Assembly (NCBI GenBank): GCA_022827275.1
Contig: JAJDTG010000016.1
Location: 31,819-95,818 of the forward strand
Source of the DNA: Candidatus Dadabacteria bacterium
GTDB taxonomy: Bacteria > Desulfobacterota_D > UBA1144 > Nemesobacterales > Nemesobacteraceae
Direction: 5' to 3'
Length of the DNA stretch: 64,000 nt
The position numbers and the translations under genes were made by a program. The notes under the pieces were generated by a model. That model did not search any database. It was not told where the DNA came from and was given only the letters and a program-made list of their open reading frames with translations. Below, piece after piece: positions 51,170-59,145 of the stretch (positions within the stretch are counted from its first letter, which is position 1; every line of letters starts with the position of its first letter).

Positions 51170-51829
51170 ATGAAAATTTCACTTCTAGGTGGGACGGGAG
51201 ACATAGCGGAAGGTCTGGTGCTGCGGTGGTCAAGAGCTGGGCATGAGATCTACATAGGTTCTAGAAGCGAGGAGAAAGCACTCGGAATAGCTTCGGGTCA
51301 TGCGGAAACGCTTGAGGGGCTCGGAATCGAATCGAACATACACGGCATGGCGAACGCGGACGCCGCGGCGGCGTCCGAGGTAATAATAATAAGCATTCCT
51401 CCCGAGTACGCGGCAGCCACTGTAGCGGGATGCGGCGGCAGCATCACTGATCAGATAGTCGTAACTCCGGTGGTCTCGATGAAAAGGGAAGGCAAGACTT
51501 TCCTTTTTGATCCTCCTGCCCAGGGTTCTTCGGCTCTTGAGATAAAGGACGCGCTTCCCGAGACGGCGAGGCTGGTATCCGCTTATCATAATCTTCCCGC
51601 AAACGAGCTGGCCAGAATAGATGAAGACCTTGATTACGACGTGGTAATATGCGGGGATGACGAGGGAGCTAAAGAGGTGATCAAGAACCTTACCGAGGAA
51701 ATGAAGAATCTCAGGGTGCTTGACGCGGGTCCGCTTGAGGTCTCCTCGATGATAGAGTCGCTTACACCCCTTATCGTTAACCTTAACGTAAGGTACAAGC
51801 CCTCGCATTTTTCGGTCAAGTTTGTCTGA
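51170..51829 (+). CDS. npdG: F420-dependent NADP oxidoreductase-like protein (NpdG/Fno family)
   Basis: A 219-residue Rossmann protein. The start MKISLLGGTGDIAEGLVLRW followed by SRAGHEIYIGSR matches the NADPH-dependent F420 reductase family (GGTGxxGxGLxxR-x-A, then IGSRxxEKA), with VIIISIPPEYA and the C-terminal RVLDAGPLEVSSMIESLTPL followed by IVNLN also as in Fno. It would transfer hydride between NADPH and coenzyme F420. No F420 biosynthesis gene is in the window, so a different cofactor or substrate cannot be excluded. ATG with AAGGAG 8 nt upstream. Confidence 0.8.
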   Translation: MKISLLGGTGDIAEGLVLRWSRAGHEIYIGSRSEEKALGIASGHAETLEGLGIESNIHGMANADAAAASEVIIISIPPEYAAATVAGCGGSITDQIVVTPVVSMKREGKTFLFDPPAQGSSALEIKDALPETARLVSAYHNLPANELARIDEDLDYDVVICGDDEGAKEVIKNLTEEMKNLRVLDAGPLEVSSMIESLTPLIVNLNVRYKPSHFSVKFV

Positions 51830-51836
51830 GGCGAGG

Positions 51837-52256
51837 TCATTCTCCGATAATCTGGACGATTACCCTTCTTGTTCTGGGGCGGTTGTCGAAGTCAACGAGC
51901 ACTATCTGCTGCCAGGTCCCGAGAAGCGGACCACTTTCTGAAAATGGAACTGTGAGCGAGGGGCCGAGTACCGAGGCTCTCACGTGCGAGTGTCCGTTTC
52001 CGTCGCCCCATCTGGCGTTGTGCGCGTAGTGCATGGCCTCCGGCGCCATCCTTTCAAACGCGTCTTTCAGGTCTGAGAGCACCCCGCTTTCGTATTCTAT
52101 AGTTGTGACCCCGCAGGTCGAGCCGGCGACAAAGACTGTGGCCGTTCCCGAAGACAGTTCCGCCTTGGAAAGCTCATGGCTCACGTGAGGGGTTATGTCT
52201 AGTATATCGCAGTCACCCTGGGTGCTTATGGTGAATGATTTTGTTTCAACAGCCAT
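51837..52256 (-). CDS. yjbQ: YjbQ/UPF0047 family protein
   Basis: A 139-residue single-domain protein of the YjbQ family (weak thiamine-phosphate synthase activity reported for some members; real role unknown). ITPHVSHEL, FVAGSTCGVTTIEYESGVLS followed by DL, YAHNARWGDGNGHSHVRASV followed by LGPSLTVPF, and LGTWQQIVLVDFDNRPRTRR are the family core, including the His/Cys putative site. It lies 7 bp downstream of the metallo-beta-lactamase-like gene on the same strand, likely co-expressed, and converges with the F420 reductase gene. Confidence 0.9.
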   Translation of the reverse strand: MAVETKSFTISTQGDCDILDITPHVSHELSKAELSSGTATVFVAGSTCGVTTIEYESGVLSDLKDAFERMAPEAMHYAHNARWGDGNGHSHVRASVLGPSLTVPFSESGPLLGTWQQIVLVDFDNRPRTRRVIVQIIGE

Positions 52257-52263
52257 CCTGTCC

Positions 52264-53238
52264 TCAGAAAAGTTCCAGCTGGCGCGGCTTTTTAAACGCC
52301 GTTATGTTCCACCCGTCCTTCTTAAGTCCCTCCGTGAAGCTGTCGTTGAAGTTTCCCCTGATGATCACGTTCCCGGGCCTTGAAACGCCTAGATACTCCG
52401 AGATCTCGTCGTATCCGAAGTGGTTGCTTAAGGGAAACGCCACCTCGGCCCGCAGAGCCGATCTGATAAACGTTCCGTTCTCCATTGAGCGGCCGCTTAT
52501 CACCGCGACCTTCTTTCTTTTAAGGTTTTCGACGACGACGGAGTCCCTGTAGGAAATAGGGGCTATCAGGACCTTGTTTTTAAAATGCTTTCTTTTTATT
52601 CCTCCGTAGGGGGGAATCTTCACCCCGAGTTCCTCATAGAGCCTTAGAGTCTTAACCATCGCTGGATGAAGACTCATCTCGATGTCCCTTTCTCCGAGGA
52701 AGATTATAAGGTCCTGTGCTTTCCCCAAGGGGTTTATCAGGATTACCGGTACGTTGTCCTCAAACAGCGTCCTGTTTATGAATTCGAATATGGATTCCAT
52801 TACCACTTCGGGTGGCGGGAAAATGAACTTTGGTGCTCCGTAAGCGCAATTTACAACCAGCGTGTCGCATCTTCTGAGTTCCGCGTAACCGGCAGTGGAG
52901 GTATTCTTAAGCTTGAAGCCGCCCGCGTAAACGATTCTCTTTCCGTCTTTCTCGACGACTACCTGCGCAGCCCCGAGCATCTGTCCCGAGGGAATAAGCT
53001 CAATCGAATAACTGCCCAGAGTGAAAGGTTTTCCGTAAGGGGAAGAAAGAACCGCCGAGCCTCTGATCTTTTTCCCCAGAAGCTTTATCGTCTCGGGCGT
53101 GGCTATGATTTTTTCGCTTCGGGGAAGTTTGCTGAAGTTTGCGCTTGAAACAAAAGAAAGCGGCACGGCCCGTTTGGAATCGAAGTATATATCGGTACCG
53201 GCAAGCTTTATTTCAGAGCTAGAATTAATCTCCAGCAT
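52264..53238 (-). CDS. Metallo-beta-lactamase/beta-CASP-fold exonuclease homologue lacking metal ligands
   Basis: A 324-residue protein that aligns by eye along its full length with the ligase-associated exonuclease/CPSF-like RNase family, but the catalytic positions are lost. Where active enzymes have T-H-A-H-A-D-H after the VPLSFV strand, this has S31-S-A-N-F-S-K37. The GH of GHxLGxAQ is GQ (Q86), SGDYK is AGGFK (G107), the E of TEATFG is N130, and SDH near the C-terminus is SNH. Structural positions are kept: LGAAQVVVE, CDTLVV-x2-AYGAPKF, NPLGKAQDL, SGRSME. Thus it is probably a non-catalytic nucleic-acid-binding or scaffold protein. No Shine-Dalgarno at the ATG (53238). It precedes yjbQ. 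Confidence 0.72.
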   Translation of the reverse strand: MLEINSSSEIKLAGTDIYFDSKRAVPLSFVSSANFSKLPRSEKIIATPETIKLLGKKIRGSAVLSSPYGKPFTLGSYSIELIPSGQMLGAAQVVVEKDGKRIVYAGGFKLKNTSTAGYAELRRCDTLVVNCAYGAPKFIFPPPEVVMESIFEFINRTLFEDNVPVILINPLGKAQDLIIFLGERDIEMSLHPAMVKTLRLYEELGVKIPPYGGIKRKHFKNKVLIAPISYRDSVVVENLKRKKVAVISGRSMENGTFIRSALRAEVAFPLSNHFGYDEISEYLGVSRPGNVIIRGNFNDSFTEGLKKDGWNITAFKKPRQLELF

Positions 53239-53621
53239 ACGGAAGGAAATTTACTTTAGTTTTTCCTTCATAACAAGCGATTTGTTTCAGCCTCGCCGAC
53301 TCCCTGAATCAATCGCTTGGCGGTGGATGGTAGAATACTCACCCTACAAACATCTTGGGACAAAAAAACGGCTGGATTTGCCGGTTATCTCGGTTGTTAT
53401 ATGACTTGTTAAATGGAAAAGGCTTTTCGTTGCGGGGAGACTTGCGCGTCAAACTATCAAGGCCGTGACGTGAGGGAATTTACCGCAATCTTTCCATGAA
53501 AAGTGCTTGACAGTTTTACTGCTTTCTTGTTTTAATTGGTACAATAAGTACTAAGTAATATGACCCGGCGAGAGTCGGGGTTCTTTAGATATTAAACTGA
53601 ACAATAATTAAGGAGGATATA
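53239..53621. other. 383-bp intergenic region
   Basis: No gene seen on either strand. It separates the divergent pseudoenzyme gene and the cache-like gene. It contains the candidate promoter at 53507, and a small hairpin CCCGGCGAGAGTCGGG (53563-53578) in the leader. Confidence 0.6.
53507..53535 (+). promoter_or_regulatory. Candidate promoter of the cache/CTERM protein gene
   Basis: A perfect TTGACA (53507-53512) is followed 17 bp later by TTTTAA (53530-53535), with TACAAT at 53540-53545 as an alternative with long spacing. The leader would be about 75-80 nt, ending in AGGAGG (53611-53616) before the ATG at 53622. Confidence 0.4.
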
Positions 53622-54740
53622 ATGAAAATTTTGATGCGAAATACGGTCTTTAAGACAGCGGCCCTTGCGGGTCTTTTTTCGTGCGTACTGATGCTTGCAG
53701 GTGCTTTTTCCGGTATTACGACTTCTGTGCACGCTATACACGCTGATGAGGTAGATACCGAAGAAGAACTTAAGCAATTTGTACAAGAGGCGATTGACGA
53801 ATATTACATAAATACTATTATAAAGACACAGTGTGATTTTAGTAGTATTATTGCTCCTACCACTGGCACTCCTATTGCTAATACTATTGAATCTCTATTT
53901 CCTGGAGGTCTTCAAGCTTTTCTAATCGCTCCGCCAGCGAATATAAGACCACTTGTTTCTTCTTTTTCTCTGCTGTCGCTGACTAGGGCGGATATGGAGC
54001 AAGGGTGCGATTTTAGCGACCGCTTCGCTGAGGTATTTGGCAGGGGAGAGGGAGATTGGAAATCGGGTTCCATATACCTTTTTATCACGGATGGGGACGG
54101 AAACATGCTTTATCACGGAGCTAATCAAGATGCTGAGGGGGAGCTTATAGTTGCCGTGGACGAGGCCGGACAGAATGTCAGGGATTTAATTCTTAACGGG
54201 GCGAACGCTTCCCCTAAGGAAGAGGGTAGCTTTGTTAAGTATTGCTGGGACGACCCGGCTACAGACAGTGACAACATAGACAGTAACGATCCTGAAGTAG
54301 CCCCTGGCGACTCTTTGAAAATTAGCTATGTTGTAGACCCCTTCGAAAACTTGGGAGCGCCGGGACTCTCCGCTCCTCCGGGTGTTATCTTCGGTTCCGG
54401 CATCTATCCGGAAATGATGGACAGCAATCTGCCAGAATGTGACGGGAATGGAATGGCTGATGGCGGGGAAGAGCCCATGGAAGAGCCCATGGAAGAACCT
54501 ATGGAAGAACCCATGGAAGAACCTATGGAAGAGCCCATGGAAGAACCTATGGAAGAACCTATGGAAGAGTCCATGGATGATGGTATTTACGAAAGCGACG
54601 GAGGTTGTGCAATCGCGGCGGGAAGCGACAATACGCCTCGGAGTAACGCCTTTAACCTGCTATTGGTAGCGTCTGCTCTGCTTTTTACCGTATCTTTCGG
54701 AAGCCGCGCAGCGGGCAGGCGGAACGGTATTCGGTCTTAG
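53622..54740 (+). CDS. Secreted cache-domain-like protein with EEPM repeats and C-terminal sorting tail
   Basis: A 372-residue exported protein. The signal peptide is residues about 1-41 (hydrophobic ALAGLFSCVLMLAGAFSG, cleavage after VHA-IHA). Residues about 110-235 resemble a single cache sensor domain: GSIYLFITDGDGNMLYHGAN, DEAGQNVRDLILNGAN and LKISYVVDP. A stretch of nine Glu-Glu-Pro/Ser-Met units follows, encoded by a 12-bp tandem repeat. The last about 45 residues have GGCAIA, a hydrophobic helix (FNLLLVASALLFTVSFG) and an Arg cluster (RAAGRR), the layout of JDVT/MYXO-type CTERM surface-sorting tails. No kinase or methyl-acceptor output domain. Third-position T/A use in the first 400 bp differs from neighbours, hinting at transfer. 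Strong SD. Confidence 0.78.
   Translation: MKILMRNTVFKTAALAGLFSCVLMLAGAFSGITTSVHAIHADEVDTEEELKQFVQEAIDEYYINTIIKTQCDFSSIIAPTTGTPIANTIESLFPGGLQAFLIAPPANIRPLVSSFSLLSLTRADMEQGCDFSDRFAEVFGRGEGDWKSGSIYLFITDGDGNMLYHGANQDAEGELIVAVDEAGQNVRDLILNGANASPKEEGSFVKYCWDDPATDSDNIDSNDPEVAPGDSLKISYVVDPFENLGAPGLSAPPGVIFGSGIYPEMMDSNLPECDGNGMADGGEEPMEEPMEEPMEEPMEEPMEEPMEEPMEEPMEESMDDGIYESDGGCAIAAGSDNTPRSNAFNLLLVASALLFTVSFGSRAAGRRNGIRS
54468..54575 (+). repeat. Nine in-frame 12-bp tandem repeats
   Basis: Units of GAAGAGCCCATG (A), GAAGAACCTATG (B) or GAAGAACCCATG (C), in the order A A B C B A B B and a final GAAGAGTCCATG. Each encodes EEPM (last EESM). Copy-number change by slippage would keep frame and alter the length of the stalk-like linker. 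Confidence 0.95.
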
Positions 54741-54795
54741 TTTCAGGGATGTTTTTTGACTAAGGCACCTTGGTGCTTTAGCGAAGATAATTAAA

Positions 54796-54828
54796 GGGGG
54801 AGCGTCGCTTGGCGTTCCCCCTTTTTTT
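54796..54828 (+). terminator. Rho-independent terminator after the cache/CTERM gene
   Basis: GGGGGAGCG ... GCGTTCCCCC hairpin (54796-54821) followed by T7. It ends just before the convergent hsp20 stop. Confidence 0.85.
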
Positions 54829-54829
54829 G

Positions 54830-55249
54830 TCAGTTTACCTCTATTTTCTTTGAAGGTTCATCCTGCTTTCTCGGCAGGGTGAGGCGCAGGACGCCGTCTT
54901 TGTAATCGGCCTGGATGTTTTCCCTGTCTATATTGTCGTCAAGGAAGAAACTTCTCTCAAACAGTCCGTAGGATCTCTCTACCCTGAGATATCCTTCCTT
55001 CTCTGTCTTGTTCTCAAGCTTTTTCTCTCCCTTTATCGTAAGCCGGTTGTCCTTTACGTCTATGTCGAGATCTTCCCTGCTTACCCCGGGCAGTTCCGCC
55101 GATAAAACGAAGTTGTTTCCGTCATCAAAAATATCAACTCTCGGACTCCGGCCACCCTCCGCCGCATCGGAATCAAAAACCCTTGGAAAGACGCTTGCGA
55201 AGTTGCGAAAGACATTGGCTGGCTCCAATAGATTTACTGCGTATTTCAT
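54830..55249 (-). CDS. Hsp20/alpha-crystallin small heat-shock protein
   Basis: An ATP-independent holdase of 139 residues. The alpha-crystallin domain (about 40-135) shows DDGNNFVLSAELPGVSREDL followed by DIDVKDNRLTIKGEKK and the C-terminal GVLRLTLPRK (A-x-x-x-n-GVL-L signature). The C-terminal tail KKIEVN contains an I-x-V-type motif used for assembly. Convergent with the cache/CTERM gene. No CIRCE element was found upstream. Confidence 0.93.
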   Translation of the reverse strand: MKYAVNLLEPANVFRNFASVFPRVFDSDAAEGGRSPRVDIFDDGNNFVLSAELPGVSREDLDIDVKDNRLTIKGEKKLENKTEKEGYLRVERSYGLFERSFFLDDNIDRENIQADYKDGVLRLTLPRKQDEPSKKIEVN

Positions 55250-55407
55250 TGTCTCTACCTCCGTTTAAATGAATTTTTTATCCCCGTTTCCCCTTCCGCA
55301 ATTCCATATTAATCATCATCCGGGGGCACTCAAGGAAAATTTTTTTGTTTTTCCCGGGTTGTATTTCCCTCCAAATAATGGTTTCTTTGATTACGGGAGA
55401 ACCACTC

Positions 55408-57096
55408 ATGGCGAGACTGCAGGGCGGATATCTGGTCTCAAAAGCTCTTTACGATCTGGGAGTGAGAGACATCTTTACCCTCGGAGGGGGACATATAAAT
55501 CCTGTTTACAAGGCCTGCACGGATCTCGGCATAAGGCTTGTCGACACCCACCATGAGCAGGGAGCCGCGATGGCGGCGGACGCTTATGGAAGACTCAGAA
55601 GAGTGCCGGGGGTATGCCTTGTGACCGCGGGTCCCGGTCTTACAAACGCCCTCACGGGGGTATCGGGTTCCTATCTGGCAAATTCTCCGATGGTCCTGAT
55701 TTCAGGACGTTCGGGGATCGAGGAGAACGACAGGATGTCCCTTCAGGAAATAGACCAGGAAGCGATTGTGAGGCCCGTTACGAAGTGGGCCAGGACGGTT
55801 TATGAGGTATCGAGACTGGAAGAGTACGTCTCGGCCGCCTACGGGGCCGCGATCTCTGCCAGGCCGGGGCCCGCGTATCTTGGAATGTCCTACGAGGTTC
55901 TTTATCCAAGTTGCGATGAAAAGAAGGCTTCGCCCGCGAGGACTCCTGTCCCGGATACGGACTGCGAGCCGCCGGAGCGCAAGATATCGGAGTTTTTCCG
56001 GTTGCTTTCCGCCTCAAAAAGACCCGCAGTGATCGTCGGAAGCGGGGGGTGGTACTCGGGTGCCGAGCAAAGTATTTTGGAATTCGCGGAAAGACTCGGA
56101 GCTCCTTTTTTCACTCTTAACATGGGGAGAGGGATACTGCCTGACAACCATAAATGCTGCTTCGGGGCGGCATCGCCTGCAAGTCCCGGGGGATTCAGGG
56201 AAATAAGCGCAAACGCGGACCTTGTAATCCTCCTCGGCATAAGGCTCAGCATCTACGCCGGGTTCGGAAACACGATAAACCCTAAGGCCAAAACGGTTCA
56301 GGTGGATATCCATCCCGAGGAAATCGGGAGAAACCGCCCGGCCGATCTCGGGGTTGTCTGCGATCTCGATTCATTCCTCGAAAAGGCGAATCTCTATGCC
56401 CGGGAAAACGGGACAACCTTCGATTTTCGCTCCTGGATGAAGGATGCCCGCTCCTCAAGATCACGCGCCCGTGCGGCGTTTCGCCGGACTGTCTCCAAAT
56501 CGAAGGGAATTCACCCGGCCGGGGTAGCAAAAACCGTTTCGGATTATTTGGGGGGAGAAGGGGTAATCGCGGTTGACGGCGGGGACTGCCAGTCATGGAC
56601 AGATCTTTCATCAGAAGTGAGAAAACCCGGGCATTACCTTAAGGGAGGCCCTCTTGGGTGCATGGGCGTCGGGGTGCCTTTCGCTCTCGGTGCGAAGGTC
56701 GCCTTTCCCGAAAAGCCCGTGGCGCTTGTGACCGGAGACGGAGCCGTGGCCATGAACTTCATGGAGATGGAGACTGCGGTAAGGCACTCTATCCCGTTTG
56801 TGGTGGTGGTCTGCAACGATTCCGCGTGGGGAATGACCAAGCATCAGATAGAGATAACTTATCCTGACGCCGGGGTGACCCAGGGAGTGGACCTCGGTTT
56901 TGTCGATTTTCACGAAATTATAAAGGCGATGGGTGGATACGGGGAGAAGATAGAGGACATAAAAGACCTGACCCCAGGGCTGGAAAGGGCTTTTTCCTCG
57001 GGACTTCCGGCGGTGCTTAACGTGAGAACCGACCCCGACGCGGTAAGCGGGGCGACGCGGGTGATCACGGAGATGATGATGAGGGCTATGGACTGA
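55408..57096 (+). CDS. Thiamine pyrophosphate enzyme, acetolactate synthase-like
   Basis: A 562-residue three-domain TPP enzyme of the acetohydroxyacid synthase/benzoylformate decarboxylase superfamily. The N-terminal PYR domain has VDTHHEQGAAMAADAYGR (cofactor Glu) and VTAGPGLTNALTGV. The middle domain has a FAD-site-like GSGGWYSGA region. The C-terminal PP domain has the TPP/Mg motif VTGDGAVAMNFMEMETAVRH...VVCNDSAWGM, with Asp in place of the second Asn of the typical NN. ATG 55408 was chosen; upstream in-frame ATGs (55378, 55345) lack family match. No small regulatory subunit (ilvN) follows, so it may not be the biosynthetic enzyme. Substrate unknown. Confidence 0.85.
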   Translation: MARLQGGYLVSKALYDLGVRDIFTLGGGHINPVYKACTDLGIRLVDTHHEQGAAMAADAYGRLRRVPGVCLVTAGPGLTNALTGVSGSYLANSPMVLISGRSGIEENDRMSLQEIDQEAIVRPVTKWARTVYEVSRLEEYVSAAYGAAISARPGPAYLGMSYEVLYPSCDEKKASPARTPVPDTDCEPPERKISEFFRLLSASKRPAVIVGSGGWYSGAEQSILEFAERLGAPFFTLNMGRGILPDNHKCCFGAASPASPGGFREISANADLVILLGIRLSIYAGFGNTINPKAKTVQVDIHPEEIGRNRPADLGVVCDLDSFLEKANLYARENGTTFDFRSWMKDARSSRSRARAAFRRTVSKSKGIHPAGVAKTVSDYLGGEGVIAVDGGDCQSWTDLSSEVRKPGHYLKGGPLGCMGVGVPFALGAKVAFPEKPVALVTGDGAVAMNFMEMETAVRHSIPFVVVVCNDSAWGMTKHQIEITYPDAGVTQGVDLGFVDFHEIIKAMGGYGEKIEDIKDLTPGLERAFSSGLPAVLNVRTDPDAVSGATRVITEMMMRAMD

Positions 57097-57120
57097 GTTC
57101 ACTTCCAGAGGGCTTTGCCT

Positions 57121-58917
57121 TCAGTCGTTTTTTAGAACGGCCAGAAAAGCTTCCTGCGGTATCTCCACCCTTCCTACCTGTTTCATTCTCTTTTTCCCCT
57201 CTTTCTGTTTCTCAAGAAGCTTCCTTTTTCTGGTGACGTCTCCCCCGTAGCACTTGGAAGTAACGTCCTTCCTCATCGCCTTCACGGATTCGCGGGCTAT
57301 TACCCTGCTTCCGATCGCGGCCTGTATGACTACCTCGTAGAGCTGGCGGGGTATAAGCGACCGGAGCTTTCCTATGAGTGCTCTTCCCCTCTCGTAGGCC
57401 TTGTCCTTGTGGGAAATTATAGAGAGCGCATCAACTATGTTTCCGTTAACCAGAATATCGAGCTTTATGAGATCCGAGTCCTTGTATCCGGCGGGCTCGT
57501 AATCCATCGAGGCGTAGCCCTTGGTGACGGATTTTAGGTTGTCGTAAAAATCATAGACTATTTCCGCAAGGGGAAGCTCGTATTCGATTATGGCCCTGTT
57601 TTCGGTCACGTAGCTTAGGTTCTTCTGTATACCCCTTCTTTTTTCGCAGAGCTCGAATATCTGCCCCAGGTAATCCGAGGGGGTGTGGACGGACACGAAT
57701 ACGTAAGGTTCCTGGAGCCGGGCCGAGCGGTCGCCGGTCGGAAGTTCACTTGGGTTGTCGACGTACACCTCCCTTCCTCCCGGATAGACGGCCTTGTAGA
57801 TAACGGTCGGCGCAGTCGTTATGAGGTTTACCTCGAACTCCCTCTCCACTCTCTCCCGCACGATCTCCATATGGAGCAGCCCGAGAAAGCCGCAGCGGAA
57901 ACCGAACCCGAGCGCCAGGGATGTCTCCGGCTCGTAAACAAGTGATGAATCATTAAGCTTGAGTTTCTCGAGCCCTTCCTTGAGCCTGTCGTAATCTCCC
58001 GTGTCGATGGGGTAGAGCCCGCTGAAGACCATGGGCTTTATGACCTTGAATCCCTCGAGGGGTTTTTCGGTGGGAGAATCGGCGTTCGTTATCGTGTCAC
58101 CGACTCCGGCTTCCCCGATTTCCTTTATGGATGCGGTTATGAATCCGACCTGTCCCGTTGTTAGCTGCTCAAGTTCCGTCGCCTGCGGGGCGAACGTACC
58201 TATTTTCCTGACTTCGTATTTTTTGTCCGTTGCCATGAGCTTGATGTTCATGCCGAGTCTTACAGTCCCCTCGTATACTCTCACAAGCATCACGACGCCC
58301 TGGTATGAATCGAACCAGCTGTCGAATATGAGCGCCTTGAGCCTCGAGTCCTCGGGGCTCTTAGGCGACGGTACGAGCGCCACGATCGATTCCAGTATCT
58401 CCTTCGTGCCGGTTCCGTCCTTGGCGCTTGCCAAAACGGCGTCCTCGGTCGAGATTCCGACTATGTCCTCTATCTCCTTTTTCACCCTTTCGGGTTCGGC
58501 GGAAGGCAGGTCTATTTTGTTTATGACGGGTATCATCTCAAGCCCCGAGTCGGCGGCCAGATAAGCGTGGGCGAGCGTCTGGGCCTCGACTCCCTGGGAA
58601 GCGTCAACCACGAGCAGCGCTCCCTCGCATGCTATCAGGCTTCGCGAAACCTCGTAGCTGAAATCGACGTGCCCGGGGGTGTCTATCAGGTTGAACTCAT
58701 AGGTTCTGCCGTCATCGGCCTTGTATTTCAGCCTTACGGCCTGGGCCTTTATGGTTATTCCCCTCTCCCTTTCTATTTCCATGTTGTCGAGGAACTGCTC
58801 GGTTTTCTCGCGTTCGCTGAGGGTGCCTGTGAACTCAAGAAGCCTGTCGGCAAGAGTTGATTTGCCGTGATCGACGTGGGCTATTATGGAGAAGTTCCGA
58901 ATGAGATCTGTTTCCAT
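57121..58917 (-). CDS. lepA: Elongation factor 4 (LepA)
   Basis: Ribosomal back-translocase GTPase. The 599-residue product has the family's usual length. G1 is [15 protein letters not shown]2 region [11 protein letters not shown]3 DTPGHVDF, G4 NKIDLPSA, G5 SAKDGTG-like, and the LepA-specific C-terminal domain ([20 protein letters not shown] and [20 protein letters not shown] followed by KRMK) is complete. The start at 58917 matches family N-termini ([17 protein letters not shown]); the frame open to 58941 adds eight unrelated residues. Confidence 0.96.
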   Translation of the reverse strand: METDLIRNFSIIAHVDHGKSTLADRLLEFTGTLSEREKTEQFLDNMEIERERGITIKAQAVRLKYKADDGRTYEFNLIDTPGHVDFSYEVSRSLIACEGALLVVDASQGVEAQTLAHAYLAADSGLEMIPVINKIDLPSAEPERVKKEIEDIVGISTEDAVLASAKDGTGTKEILESIVALVPSPKSPEDSRLKALIFDSWFDSYQGVVMLVRVYEGTVRLGMNIKLMATDKKYEVRKIGTFAPQATELEQLTTGQVGFITASIKEIGEAGVGDTITNADSPTEKPLEGFKVIKPMVFSGLYPIDTGDYDRLKEGLEKLKLNDSSLVYEPETSLALGFGFRCGFLGLLHMEIVRERVEREFEVNLITTAPTVIYKAVYPGGREVYVDNPSELPTGDRSARLQEPYVFVSVHTPSDYLGQIFELCEKRRGIQKNLSYVTENRAIIEYELPLAEIVYDFYDNLKSVTKGYASMDYEPAGYKDSDLIKLDILVNGNIVDALSIISHKDKAYERGRALIGKLRSLIPRQLYEVVIQAAIGSRVIARESVKAMRKDVTSKCYGGDVTRKRKLLEKQKEGKKRMKQVGRVEIPQEAFLAVLKND

Positions 58918-59081
58918 GATCAGGCTGAAAGTATAAAGCAATGTCCTTATGTTTCAAACGCCGTGAAGCCATCTTACATTTCAATAAAGGAAAAACTGAT
59001 CATAGGCGCTTCCCAGAGGGTTTTTTAAGGGTCGGCAAGGACGGTAGCGACGACTTTTTATTCCTAAGCAGAGATTGCGGG

Positions 59082-59110
59082 TTAAATTAGGCTGCACCCT
59101 GTGTTATAAT
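59082..59110 (+). promoter_or_regulatory. Promoter of the TonB-dependent receptor gene (extended -10)
   Basis: TTAAAT (59082-59087), 17-bp spacer, then TGT-TATAAT with a perfect -10 at 59105-59110. The leader is about 28-30 nt, with AGGAGG (59134-59139) before the ATG. Confidence 0.55.
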
Positions 59111-59145
59111 GAAGGCTCTGTATTATTCGAAATAGGAGGATCAGG

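Noticed and set aside
53563..53578. Leader hairpin before the cache/CTERM gene as a riboswitch
   Set aside because: Only one small stem, with no conserved riboswitch core recognised.
58942..59081. Small RNA or riboswitch upstream of the TonB receptor
   Set aside because: It contains only weak hairpins (GTCG/CGAC) and lies upstream of the identified promoter, so it cannot be a leader of the gene.
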